Shown here: positions 32,575-41,261 of the stretch, in pieces
Layout of the letters: each line of letters begins with the position of its first letter
How positions within the stretch are numbered: position 1 is the first letter of the stretch
Source of the DNA: Streptomyces sp. NBC_01485
GTDB taxonomy: Bacteria; Actinomycetota; Actinomycetes; Streptomycetales; Streptomycetaceae
Direction of reading: 5' to 3'
Assembly: GCF_036227125.1 (NCBI RefSeq)
Contig: NZ_CP109435.1
Location: 7,874,001 to 7,938,000, forward strand
Length of the DNA stretch: 64,000 nt
The notes under the pieces: model-generated
Seen by the model: the letters and a program-made list of their open reading frames with translations, nothing else
What the model was told of the DNA's origin: nothing
Database searches by the model: none
Translations under genes and position numbers: made by a program

Positions 32575-34449
32575 CTAGGTGCCGTACAGCGCGTCGACTT
32601 CCTTCGCGTAGGCGTTTTCGATCGCCTTGCGTTTCAGCTTCAGCGACGGGGTCAGCAGTCCGTGCTCCTCGGTGAACGGCTGGGCGAGGATGCGGAAGGT
32701 GCGGATCTGCTCGGCCTGCGAGACCAGGGTGTTCGCCGCTACGACGGCCCGGCGCACCTCCGCCTCCAGGTCCGGATCGCGCACCAGCTCGACGGCGGGC
32801 AACCGCGGTTTGTCGCACATCTGCAGCCAGTGCTCGACGGCCTCCTGGTCGAGGGTGACCAGGGCGGCCACGAACGGCCGGTCGTTGCCCACGAGGATGC
32901 ACTGGTTGACCAGCGGATGGTCGCGCACCCGCTCCTCCAACTGCCCCGGCGAGACGCTCTTGCCGCCGGAGGTGACCAGGATCTCCTTCTTGCGGCCGGT
33001 GATCGTGAGGTAGCCGTCCTCGTCGAGTGAACCCAGGTCGCCGGTGGCCAGCCAGCCGTCGTGCAGGGTCTCGTCCGTCGCCTTGGGGTTGTTCAGGTAA
33101 CCCCGGAAAACGTTGTCCCCGCGCAGCCAGATCTCGCCGTCGTCCGCGATGTGCACGGTCATCCCGGGGATGGCCTGGCCGACGGTGCCGTAGCGGGTGC
33201 GTCCGGGCGGGTTGGCGGTCGCGGCCGCCGTCGTCTCGGTGAGGCCGTAGCCCTCGTAGATCTGCACACCCGCGCCGGCGAAGAACAGGCCGAGCCTGCG
33301 GTCCATGGCCGAGCCGCCGGACATGGCGTGCCGGACGCGGCCGCCCATGGCCGCGCGCACCTTGGAGTAGACGAGCTTCTCGAACAACTGGTGCTGCATG
33401 CGCAGGCCCGCCGAGGGGCCGGGGCCGATGCCCCACGCGTTCGCCTCGACGGCCTCCGCGTAGGTGACGGCCACGTCGACGGCCTTCTCGAACGGCCCCG
33501 CCCTGCCCTCCCGCTCGGCCTTGCGGCGGGCCGCGTTGAAGACCTTCTCGAAGATGTACGGCACGGCCAGGAAGAACGTCGGTCTGAAGAGGGCCAGGTC
33601 GGGAAGCAGCGCGGACGCGTGCAACTGGGGCTGGTGGCCGAAGCGGACCTTGCCGCGGATCGCGGCGATCTGCACCATCCGCCCGAAGACGTGCGCGAGC
33701 GGCAGGAACAGCAGGGTCGCCGCCTCGTCGCCCTTCTTGGAGTGGAACACCGGCTCCCAGCGCTCGATGACGGTGTCCGCCTCGAACATGAAGTTCCGGT
33801 GGGAGATGACACAGCCCTTGGGCCGGCCCGTCGTACCGGACGTGTAGATGATCGTCGCGGTCGAGCCGGGAGTGACCGCCTGCCGGTGCCGGTGGACGAC
33901 GTCGTCCTCGATGGCCGCGCCGGCGTCGTACAGCTCCTGCACACAGCCCGAGTCCACCTGCCACAGTTGCCGCAACCGGGGGAGGCGGTCGATGACGGTG
34001 GCGATCGTCATCGCGTGGTCCTCGTGCTCGACGACCGCGGCCGTGCACTCGGCGTCGTAGAGCATCCAGAAGCACTGCTCGGCGGACGAGGTCGGGTAGA
34101 CCGGCACCACCTGGGCGCCGATCGTCCACAGGGCGAAGTCGAAGAGCGTCCACTCGTAGCGGGTGCGGCACATGATCGCGACGCGGTCGCCGAAGCGGAT
34201 GCCCTGGGCGAGCAGGCCCTTGGCGAGGGCGAGGACCTCGTCGCGGAACTCGGCGGCGGTGACGTCCCGCCATGCGCCCCGCTCGTCCTTGCGGCCGAGG
34301 GCGATGTACCGCGGGTCGTCCTGCGCGTGCTGGAAGACGACGTCGGCCAGACCGCCGACCGGCGGTGCCAACGCCAACGGAGGGTTGGTGAACTCGCGCA
34401 AACCCAGCACCCCGCTTCCGCTTCTGGCTTCGAAATGGCCGATTCTCAT
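32575..34449 (-). CDS. Long-chain fatty-acid-CoA ligase (AMP-forming, FadD15 type)
   Basis: A 624-residue adenylate-forming enzyme activating fatty acids to acyl-CoA via acyl-AMP. The P-loop IIYTSGTTGRPKG, motif GYGLTETTA, the hinge region DGWLATGDLGSLDEDGYLTI then GRKKEI, and the C-terminal catalytic lysine in PSLKLKRKAIEN are all present. The length and the sequence AHVFGRMVQ fit the bacterial FadD15/ACSL-like group, which is cytosolic or membrane-peripheral. The 228-base gap to the upstream LysR gene holds no gene but includes a CGGTACCG palindrome near 34609 in an AT-richer, promoter-like stretch. Confidence 0.94.
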   Translation of the reverse strand: MRIGHFEARSGSGVLGLREFTNPPLALAPPVGGLADVVFQHAQDDPRYIALGRKDERGAWRDVTAAEFRDEVLALAKGLLAQGIRFGDRVAIMCRTRYEWTLFDFALWTIGAQVVPVYPTSSAEQCFWMLYDAECTAAVVEHEDHAMTIATVIDRLPRLRQLWQVDSGCVQELYDAGAAIEDDVVHRHRQAVTPGSTATIIYTSGTTGRPKGCVISHRNFMFEADTVIERWEPVFHSKKGDEAATLLFLPLAHVFGRMVQIAAIRGKVRFGHQPQLHASALLPDLALFRPTFFLAVPYIFEKVFNAARRKAEREGRAGPFEKAVDVAVTYAEAVEANAWGIGPGPSAGLRMQHQLFEKLVYSKVRAAMGGRVRHAMSGGSAMDRRLGLFFAGAGVQIYEGYGLTETTAAATANPPGRTRYGTVGQAIPGMTVHIADDGEIWLRGDNVFRGYLNNPKATDETLHDGWLATGDLGSLDEDGYLTITGRKKEILVTSGGKSVSPGQLEERVRDHPLVNQCILVGNDRPFVAALVTLDQEAVEHWLQMCDKPRLPAVELVRDPDLEAEVRRAVVAANTLVSQAEQIRTFRILAQPFTEEHGLLTPSLKLKRKAIENAYAKEVDALYGT

Positions 34450-34677
34450 GCCCGTACAGCGCCGTGAAAGCTACCCCACCCGGCGATGAGGTGGGAACGG
34501 GGTGGGAGAGGGGAGCAGAGCGAGCGACGTCCTCGTCTGTGCTGGTCAGGGCGGGGAAACGGGCGCACATGGGGAAGGGGCGGACAGAAAGCTGACGGTT
34601 GAGTAAGTTTCGGTACCGTAATCTCCACCGAATCTGCCCGTATCGCTTACTTTGCCCGCCGTCTCCTGTCTGGGCGT

Positions 34678-35562
34678 TCAGCCCGTCGTCGGACGTCGGT
34701 GCAGTCGGTCGCCGCCCGCCAGGATCGCCGCCGCCAGGGCGTCCGCGGCGCCCTGGGCCGACGTCCGCCGGCGTCCGTGCACCAGGACGAAGTCGACCCG
34801 CCCCAGTTCGGGCAACCCCGCCCGGTCCGGGATCCGTACCAGGCCCGGCGGGATCAGGCCCCGTGAGTGCGCCATGACGCCCAGGCCCGCCCGGGCCGCC
34901 GCGATGAGGCCGCTGAGGCTGCCGCTCGTGCACACGATCCGCCAGTCCCGGCCCTGCCGTTCCAGCGCCTCCAGGGCCAGCGCGCGGGTGATGCCCGGCG
35001 GCGGGAACACGATGAGCGGAACCGGACGGTCGGCGTCCAGACGCAGCCGCTCCGCGCCGATCCACACCAGCCCGTCGTGCCACACCAGCTCGCCCCGCGG
35101 ATCCTCGGGGCGCCGCTTGGCCAGCACCAGGTCCAGCTTCCCGGCGGCCAGTTGCTCGTGCAGGGTGCCCGACAGCTCCACCGTCAGTTCCAGGTCGACC
35201 TCGGGATGGTCGTAGCGGAAGCCCTCCAGGATCTCCGGCAGCCGGGTCAGTACGAAGTCCTCCGAGGCGCCGAAGCGCAGCCGGCCGCGCAGCCGGGTGC
35301 CGGTGAAGAAGGCCGCGGCCTGTTCGTGGACGTCCAGGATCCGGCGCGCGAACCCGAGCATCGCCTCGCCGTCCTCCGTGAGCTCCACGGAGTGCGTGTC
35401 CCGGGTGAACAGCGTCCGCCCGGTCGCGTCCTCCAGACGCCGCACGTGCTGGCTGACGGTGGACTGCCGCAGCCCGAGCCGCCGCGCGGCCTGCGTGAAA
35501 CTCAGCGTCTGGGCGACGGCGAGGAAGGTGCGCAGATGGGATGGCTCGTACACACCCGTCAC
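34678..35562 (-). CDS. LysR family transcriptional regulator
   Basis: A 294-residue LysR regulator. The winged helix is at residues 6-65 (HLRTFLAVAQTLSFTQAARR, then STVSQHVRRLE) and the effector-binding domain at about 90-290 (LRFGASEDFVLTRLPEIL). It is divergent from the SBF-family transporter gene at 35771, the classical arrangement in which a LysR protein controls its neighbour. The start is GTG 35562. The LysR-type T-N11-A box in the shared 208-base gap is not obvious. Confidence 0.92.
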   Translation of the reverse strand: MTGVYEPSHLRTFLAVAQTLSFTQAARRLGLRQSTVSQHVRRLEDATGRTLFTRDTHSVELTEDGEAMLGFARRILDVHEQAAAFFTGTRLRGRLRFGASEDFVLTRLPEILEGFRYDHPEVDLELTVELSGTLHEQLAAGKLDLVLAKRRPEDPRGELVWHDGLVWIGAERLRLDADRPVPLIVFPPPGITRALALEALERQGRDWRIVCTSGSLSGLIAAARAGLGVMAHSRGLIPPGLVRIPDRAGLPELGRVDFVLVHGRRRTSAQGAADALAAAILAGGDRLHRRPTTG

Positions 35563-35683
35563 AGTAGCCCCTGAGGGGGTTGGTTATCGCATCACGTGAT
35601 GACAGTGAGTGCGGTGTACGGGATTCCCGATCACGGTCCGGAAGGGGACCATGGAGAGGGGCCCTCCGGGCCCTGACGCAAGC

Positions 35684-35760
35684 CCGTCGAACCCGTCGAA
35701 CCGCGGTAGCGAACCCGTCGAACCGCATGTATCGAGCCCATCGAGCCCATCGAACCGCAC
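35684..35760 (+). repeat. Degenerate 9-10-bp repeats before the transporter gene
   Basis: About seven copies of GAACCCGTC / GAGCCCATC fill the space just upstream of the transporter start. They extend the open frame but have no ribosome-binding site before them. Confidence 0.65.
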
Positions 35761-35770
35761 GTGGAGCACC

Positions 35771-36787
35771 GTGAAACGCCTGCACTGGCCGAGTTGGATG
35801 CCGGTCGACCCCTACATCCTGCTGTTGCTCGGGACCGTCGGGCTCGCGGCACTCTTCCCGGCGCGCGCCGCCGCCGCCGACGTGGCCTCCGGCGCCTCCA
35901 CGGCCGCGATCGCCTTCCTCTTCCTCCTGTACGGCGCCCGCCTGTCCACCCGTGAGGCGCTGGACGGACTGAAGCACTGGCGACTCCACGTGACCGTCCT
36001 GGCCTGCACTTTCGTCGTCCTTCCGCTGCTGGGTCTGGCCGCACGCGGCCTCGTCCCGGTCTTCCTCACCCACCCGCTCTACCAGGGGCTGCTCTTCCTC
36101 ACCCTCGTCCCGTCGACCATCCAGTCGTCGATCGCCTTCACCTCCATGGCCCGTGGCAACGTGCCCGCCGCGATCTGCGCGGGCTCCTTCTCCTCCCTCG
36201 TCGGCATCGTCGTCACCCCACTGCTGGCGGCCGCCCTGCTCGGCAGCGGCGGCGGCGGCTTCTCCGCCGACTCGCTCGTCCAGATCGTGCTGCAACTGCT
36301 CGTACCGTTCCTCGCGGGGCAGTTGCTGCGCCACTGGATCGGCGGGTTCGTCACCCGGCACAAGAAGGTGCTCGGACTCGTCGACCGCGGCTCGATTCTC
36401 CTCGTCGTCTACACCGCGTTCAGCGAGGGCATGGTCCAGGGCATCTGGCACCAGGTCAGCGCCGCACGGCTGGGTGGACTGCTCGTCGTCGAGGCCGTCC
36501 TGCTCGCGGTGATGCTCGCCCTGACGTGGTACGGCGGCAAGGCGCTGCGGTTCAACCGGGAGGACCGCATCGCCATCCAGTTCGCCGGCTCCAAGAAGTC
36601 CCTCGCCGCCGGACTGCCCATGGCGAGCGTCCTGTTCGGCGCGCACGCCTCCCTCGCCGTACTGCCGCTGATGCTCTTCCACCAGATGCAGCTCATGGTG
36701 TGCGCGATCATCGCCAAACGCCGGGCGCGCGATCCGCTGGAGCCGTCGCGCGAGCGGGCCGAGGAGAGGGCACCGGCTGTGGCGTGA
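35771..36787 (+). CDS. Bile acid:sodium symporter family protein (SBF-like)
   Basis: A 338-residue integral membrane protein with about nine to ten hydrophobic helices. Motifs LVPSTIQSSIAFTSMARGN and FAGSKKSLAAGLPMASVLF place it in the SBF-like branch (YfeH/DUF4137 type) of the bile acid:sodium symporter superfamily. The substrate is unknown in bacteria. GTG 35771 with GTGGAG upstream is chosen, because everything before it is repeat-derived sequence. Its stop codon lies within the first unit of a 10-bp repeat array. It is probably regulated by the divergent LysR gene. Confidence 0.88.
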   Translation: MKRLHWPSWMPVDPYILLLLGTVGLAALFPARAAAADVASGASTAAIAFLFLLYGARLSTREALDGLKHWRLHVTVLACTFVVLPLLGLAARGLVPVFLTHPLYQGLLFLTLVPSTIQSSIAFTSMARGNVPAAICAGSFSSLVGIVVTPLLAAALLGSGGGGFSADSLVQIVLQLLVPFLAGQLLRHWIGGFVTRHKKVLGLVDRGSILLVVYTAFSEGMVQGIWHQVSAARLGGLLVVEAVLLAVMLALTWYGGKALRFNREDRIAIQFAGSKKSLAAGLPMASVLFGAHASLAVLPLMLFHQMQLMVCAIIAKRRARDPLEPSRERAEERAPAVA

Positions 36788-36848
36788 TGTGGCGTGATGT
36801 GGCGTGATGTGGCGTGATGTGGCGTGATGTGGCGTGGTGTGGCGCGTG
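36779..36848 (+). repeat. 10-bp tandem repeat starting in the last codons of the transporter
   Basis: GTGGCGTGAT is repeated about six and a half times. The first unit contains the transporter's last codons and TGA stop (36785-36787), and each further unit repeats the same stop. Confidence 0.92.
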
Positions 36849-36905
36849 AGGTGGTCGGTGGCCGGATTTCCGGCACGGACGGCTGACGGCGGATAACGTT
36901 CCGTC

Positions 36906-37433
36906 ATGACCGCAGCTCTCGCGCTCGACCCCGCGCACACCGCCCTTGTCCTCGTCGACCTGATGGACCGCATCGTCGCCCTGCCTCTGGCACCCCGCAA
37001 GGGCACCGAAGTGCTCGCCGTCGCCGAGGAGTTGGCGGCGGAGTTCCGCTCGGCCGGCGCCCTCGTCGTCCTGGTCCGCGTCGAGCGCCCCGGCATCGCC
37101 GAGCAGCCGCCCGGCAGCGGGCTGGTCCAAAAACTGCTCCAGGACGGCGACTTGGAGATCGTCAAGCGCACGATCGGAGCCTTCCAGGGCACCGGCCTCG
37201 ACGACCGTCTCCGCGAACTCGGCGTCAGCACCCTCGTGTTCGGCGGCATCGCCACCAACCTCGGCGTCGAGTCCACCGCACGCGCCGCCGGCGACCTCGG
37301 CTACGACCTGGTCTTCGTCGAGGACGCGATGTCCGCCCTCACCGAAGCCGAACACGAGGCGTCGGTGAAACTGGACTTCCCCCGGCTGGGGACGGTGGCC
37401 CGTGCGGCCGAGGTGCGGTTCACGAGCGGCTGA
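36906..37433 (+). CDS. Isochorismatase-like protein without the catalytic cysteine
   Basis: A 175-residue cysteine-hydrolase-fold protein. Asp18 (LVLVDLMD) and Lys87 (EIVKRTIGAF) of the triad are present, but the position of the nucleophilic Cys in the GxxTxxC motif is glycine (GIATNLGVESTA, Gly120). The same loss is known in isochorismatases such as PhzD, which work on vinyl ethers and do not use a thiol. It may therefore be a true isochorismatase-type hydrolase rather than an amidase. ATG 36906. It is followed by a hairpin and the convergent fdhD gene. Confidence 0.85.
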   Translation: MTAALALDPAHTALVLVDLMDRIVALPLAPRKGTEVLAVAEELAAEFRSAGALVVLVRVERPGIAEQPPGSGLVQKLLQDGDLEIVKRTIGAFQGTGLDDRLRELGVSTLVFGGIATNLGVESTARAAGDLGYDLVFVEDAMSALTEAEHEASVKLDFPRLGTVARAAEVRFTSG

Positions 37434-37476
37434 GACAGGGCAGACGGGCTGGAAGAGGGGGTGGGCCGAGGCGGGA

Positions 37477-37493
37477 CCCCTGCGGCGCAGGGG
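37477..37493. terminator. Hairpin between isochorismatase-like gene and fdhD
   Basis: CCCCTGC and GCAGGGG form a 7-bp stem with a 3-base loop in the 108-base gap between convergent genes. Further GC-rich dyads follow to 37540. Confidence 0.55.
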
Positions 37494-37541
37494 GCGCTCC
37501 CCGCCGGTCGGGGCCCCGCCGCCGTGCAGCGGGGAACCGGA

Positions 37542-38390
37542 TCAGCCCTGAGCGGCCGCGGTCCGCAGGGTGATGCGGTTCTCACCCGCGTACACGTTCA
37601 TGGAACTGCCCCGCAGGAAGCCCACCAGCGTCAGCCCGGTCTCCGTGGCCAGGTCCACGGCCAGGGAGGACGGCGCGGAGACCGCCGCGAGCAGCGGGAG
37701 GCCCGCCATCACGGCCTTCTGCGCCAGCTCGAACGAAGCCCGGCCCGAGACCAGCAGGATCGTCCGCGACAGAGGCAGGTCCCCGTTCTGCAGGGCCCGG
37801 CCGACCAGCTTGTCGACCGCGTTGTGCCGGCCCACGTCCTCCCGGACGTCGAGCAGCTCGCCGTCCTCGGAGAACAGGGCCGCGGCGTGGAGCCCCCCGG
37901 TCCGGTCGAACACCCGCTGCGCCGCGCGCAGCCGGTCGGGGAGGCTCGCGAGCAGCTCGGGCTCGATACGGAGGGGGGGAGTGTCGGCGATCGGCCAGCG
38001 GGTCGTCGTACGGACCGCGTCCAGGCTCGCCTTGCCGCACAGGCCGCAGGAGGAGGTGGTGTAGACGTTCCGCTCGAGGGTGATGTCGGGGATCGGCAGG
38101 CCGGGGGCCGTCCGGACGTCGACCACGTTGTAGGTGTTCGACCCGTCGACCGTCGCGCCCGCACAGTAGACGATATTCAGTAGATCGGATGCGGTGGCCA
38201 GTACACCTTCGCTGACCAGGAAGCCGGCGGCCAGCGCGAAGTCGTCGCCGGGCGTGCGCATGGTGATGGCGAGCGGCTTGCCGTTGAGCCGGATCTCCAG
38301 TGGTTCCTCGGCGACGAGGGTGTCCGGCCGGGTGGAGACCACTCCGTCCCTGATGCGGATCACTTTGCGTCGTTCGGTGACTCGTCCCAT
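37542..38390 (-). CDS. fdhD: Formate dehydrogenase accessory sulfurtransferase FdhD
   Basis: A 282-residue FdhD, which transfers sulfur from a cysteine desulfurase to the molybdenum cofactor and is needed for active formate dehydrogenase. The persulfide-carrying motif SSCGLCGK (Cys115, Cys118) and the conserved DVGRHNAVDKLVG and LVSGRASFELAQKA motifs are intact. ATG 38390. It lies 7 bases after the Fe-S subunit gene and is the last gene of the formate dehydrogenase operon. Confidence 0.97.
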   Translation of the reverse strand: MGRVTERRKVIRIRDGVVSTRPDTLVAEEPLEIRLNGKPLAITMRTPGDDFALAAGFLVSEGVLATASDLLNIVYCAGATVDGSNTYNVVDVRTAPGLPIPDITLERNVYTTSSCGLCGKASLDAVRTTTRWPIADTPPLRIEPELLASLPDRLRAAQRVFDRTGGLHAAALFSEDGELLDVREDVGRHNAVDKLVGRALQNGDLPLSRTILLVSGRASFELAQKAVMAGLPLLAAVSAPSSLAVDLATETGLTLVGFLRGSSMNVYAGENRITLRTAAAQG

Positions 38391-38397
38391 GTCCTGA

Positions 38398-39258
38398 TCA
38401 GCCTCGGTTCTGTACGTGCTGGTAGCCGAAGCGGCCCTTGATGCAGAGATTGCCGTGGGTCACCGGGTTGTCGTGCGGTGAGGTGACCTTCACGATCTCA
38501 TTGTCCTGCACGTGCAGGGTGAGGTTGCAGCCCACTCCGCAGTAGGCGCAGACGGTCGTGGTCCGCGTCTGCGCCGATTCGTCCCAGTTCCCGGCCGCGC
38601 GCCGGTCGAACTCGGACTTGAACGACAGCGCCCCCGTCGGGCACACCTCGATGCAGTTCCCGCAGTACACGCACGCCGAGTCGGTCAGCGGAGCGTCCTG
38701 CTCGACGGCGATCCGGGCGTCGAAACCGCGTCCCGCGACGGAGATCGCGAAGGTGTTCTGCCACTGGTCACCGCAGGCGTCCACGCACTTGTAACAGAGG
38801 ATGCACTTGTCGTAGTCGCGGACGTAGAGATCGTTGTCGATCTTCGGTTCGTCGTCGAGCCGGGCCGCGTCCGGGCCGAAGCGGTCCGGCTTCGCCTCGT
38901 ACTCCTTGATCCATTCCGCGACCAGTGGCGTCGTGGACAGGTCGACCGAGGACGCGAGCAGTTCGAGGACGATCTTGCGGCTGTGCCGGGCGCGCTCGGT
39001 GTCCGTCTTCACCGCCATGCCCGGTTCGGCCTTGCGGGAGCAGGCGGGGACGAGGGTGCGTGCGCCCTCGACCTCCACGACGCACACCCGGCAGGCGTTC
39101 TTCGGCCGCAGCGTGTCGCCCTGGCAGAGGGTCGGGACGTCCTTCCCGGCCGCCCGGCAGGCGTCGAGGATCGTCGAGCCCTCCGGCACCCGGGCCGGCT
39201 CGCCGTCGATCGTGAACTCCAGCAGCCGGCGCGGGATCCCCAGCGGTGTCACGGTCAT
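38398..39258 (-). CDS. Formate dehydrogenase, N-terminal Fe-S part of the alpha subunit
   Basis: A 286-residue electron-transfer subunit. A [2Fe-2S] ferredoxin domain comes first (Cys45, 56, 59, 73), then two [4Fe-4S] clusters (Cys152/155/158/162 and Cys196/199/202/206). The end carries the N-terminal [4Fe-4S] module of molybdopterin oxidoreductases (Cys237, 240, 244, 272, with CIKGRFGY). In a standard NAD-dependent FdhA this module runs straight into the catalytic domain. Here the polypeptide stops at HVQNRG, and the rest is encoded by the separate gene at 43068-45002. ATG 39258 overlaps the TGA of the diaphorase gene (ATGA), so the two are coupled. Confidence 0.92.
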   Translation of the reverse strand: MTVTPLGIPRRLLEFTIDGEPARVPEGSTILDACRAAGKDVPTLCQGDTLRPKNACRVCVVEVEGARTLVPACSRKAEPGMAVKTDTERARHSRKIVLELLASSVDLSTTPLVAEWIKEYEAKPDRFGPDAARLDDEPKIDNDLYVRDYDKCILCYKCVDACGDQWQNTFAISVAGRGFDARIAVEQDAPLTDSACVYCGNCIEVCPTGALSFKSEFDRRAAGNWDESAQTRTTTVCAYCGVGCNLTLHVQDNEIVKVTSPHDNPVTHGNLCIKGRFGYQHVQNRG

Positions 39259-40573
39259 TCGTACGCCCCCAGACGGTCGATGGCGGATTCCACGGCGTTC
39301 CACGCGGTCTGCCCGAGACCGCAGATCGAGGCGTCCCGCATGGCCCGGCCGACCTCCCGGAGCAGGGCGACATCGTCGGCCGCGGCGGCCCCGGTCCGTT
39401 CCACGATCCGGTGCAACGCCTCCTCCTGCCGCACGGTCCCGACCCGGCAGGGCACGCACTGCCCGCACGACTCGTCGCGGAAGAACTCCGCGATCCGCAA
39501 CAGCAGTCGGGGCAGCGGGACGGCGTCGTCGAACGCCATGACGACCCCCGAACCGAGCGTGGTGCCCGCCTCCCGGGTGCCCTCGAAGGTCAGCGGGACG
39601 TCGAGTTCGTCGGGTCGTACGAAGCCGCCGGCCGCGCCGCCGAGGAGTACCGCCCGCAGGCCTTCGCGCACCCCCGCGAGGGTGAGCAGCTCGCCGAGCG
39701 TGGCGCCGAAGGGCAGCTCGTAGACGCCGGGGCGCTCCACACTGCCCGACACGCAGAACAGCTTCGGTCCGGTGGACCGCCCGGTGCCGATCGCCGCGTA
39801 GGCCGGTGCGCCCATGGTGAGGATCGGCAGGACGTTGACCAGCGTCTCGACGTTGTTCTCGACGGTGGGCCTGCCGAACAGGCCCTTTTCCACCGGGAAC
39901 GGCGGCTTCGAACGCGGCTCGCCCCGGTACCCCTCGATGGAGTTGAACAGGGCGGTCTCCTCGCCGCAGATGTACGCGCCCGCGCCCCGCCGGATCTCCA
40001 GGTCGAAGGCGAAGCCCTGGCCGAGAATGTCGTCGCCCAGCAGCCCGCGCTCACGTACACGGTCGACCGCATATTGCATGCGGTGTATCGCACGCGGATA
40101 CTCGCCACGGAGATACAGGTATCCCTTGTGCGCGCCGACCGCATACGCCGCGATCGTCATCGCCTCCACCAGCGCGTACGGGTCGCCCTCCATGAGCACC
40201 CGGTCCTTGAACGTGCCCGGCTCGGACTCGTCCGCGTTGCACACCAGGTAGTGCGGGTGGTCGGGCTGGGACGCCGTGGCCTGCCACTTGCGGCCGGTGG
40301 GGAAGGCGGCGCCGCCGCGCCCGACCAGGCCGGAGTCGGCGACCTCGCGGATGACTCCGGCGGGGCCGAGCGCGAAGGCCCGGCGCAGGGCCGAGTAGCC
40401 GCCGTGGGCGCGGTAGTCGTCGAGCGACGACGGATCCACCGCACCGACCCGGCTCAACAGGATCAGCGACGGATCCCTGGGTTGGGGCGCGGCTTGCGGT
40501 GTGGCCTGGCCCCCGGCTTGTGGTCCGGCCTGCGGCGCTGTCTGGTCCCCGGTCCGGGGCGCTGTCTGGCCGC

Positions 40574-40765
40574 CGGCCTGGGGCACGGCCTTCGGCGCGG
40601 TCCGGGGTGCGGTCTGGTCCCCGGCCTGGGGCACGGCCTTCGGTGCGGTCCGGGGTGCGGTCTGGTCCCCGGCCTGGGGCACGGCCTTCGGTGCGGTCCG
40701 GGGTGCGGTCTGGTCCCCGGCCTGGGGCACGGCCTTCGGTGCGGTCCGGGGCGCGGTCTGGGGCG
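40574..40765 (-). repeat. 48-bp tandem repeat, four units, in the NuoE-NuoF linker
   Basis: Units begin at 40574, 40622, 40670 and 40718. Each codes, on the minus strand, for 16 residues of the type PQAGDQTAPRTAPKAV. Flanking sequence on both sides is a decayed version. The repeats lengthen a disordered linker and keep the frame. Confidence 0.93.
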
Positions 40766-41141
40766 CCGCCCTCGCCGCCGGCGGCTCCTCGGGGGCCGAG
40801 TCGGGCGCGCTCGCCGCGAGTACGGCCGCCGCCACGGTCGTCGGCGCCGACACAGCCGTACGCACCGGGTCGCCCGCCCTGATCGCGAGCGCCGCCGGAG
40901 CCCGTTCGCACAGGCCCAGACAGGGGCTCCGCTCGACGCGCACACCGCTGCCGGGTCCGAGCCCGGCCTCGACGCCCGCGCACAGTGCGGACGCCCCGGC
41001 GGCGGCGCACGCGAGGTCCGTGCACACGTGGAGCACGGTTGCGGGCCGGGGCTTCACCGAGAACCTCGCGTAGAAGGTGGCGACGCCGTACGCCTCCGCC
41101 GGCGGCACGGTCAGCCGTCGGCACAGGTAGTCGAGGGCGCC

Positions 41142-41149
41142 CTCACTGA
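41142..41149. repeat. Target-site duplication, left copy (CTCACTGA)
   Basis: The same 8 bases occur at 42850-42857, flanking the 1.7-kb element on both sides. Removing one copy plus the element restores the diaphorase frame. Confidence 0.85.
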
Positions 41150-41251
41150 GCCTCCGCCAAGTTCGTTTCCGCAGTTCAGTGGGGCTGGTGTGAGCCGCCG
41201 GTGAGGCCCTCACGCTGGCAGGTGGCGTGATCATCGGGGCGAGATCGTCCG
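41150..41251 (+). repeat. Left terminal inverted repeat of the IS element
   Basis: Begins GCCTCCGCCAAGTTCGTTTC and matches the reverse complement of 42749-42849 along its whole length, with the first 45 bases nearly identical and the inner end (GAGATCGTCCG) perfect. On the minus strand it gives an outward-reading start codon (ATG 41234). Confidence 0.9.
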
Positions 41252-41261
41252 CCCTGTCTCG

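Larger units (their letters stand above)
39255..41149 (-). pseudogene. NuoE/NuoF-like diaphorase subunit of formate dehydrogenase, C-terminal piece
   Basis: This is the larger part of a fused beta subunit that passes electrons to NAD+. It holds most of the NuoE-like thioredoxin-fold [2Fe-2S] domain (HVCTDLAC and SPCLGLCER), a repetitive linker, and a complete NuoF-like domain with FMN/NADH motifs (GRGGAAFPTGRKW, CNADESEPGTFKDR, GAGAYICGEETALFNSIEG) and the [4Fe-4S] motif ESCGQCVPCRVG. The first 74 codons lie at 43071-42850, on the far side of an IS element. Without the element the two parts join in frame to 702 residues. The left repeat of the element supplies an in-frame ATG at 41234, so a shortened protein could still be made. 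Confidence 0.88.

Noticed and set aside
32534..37276. A 1,580-codon minus-strand open frame spanning several genes
   Set aside because: It crosses the acyl-CoA ligase in a wrong frame, the LysR gene and the transporter antisense, without any recognisable motif. It exists only because stops are rare.
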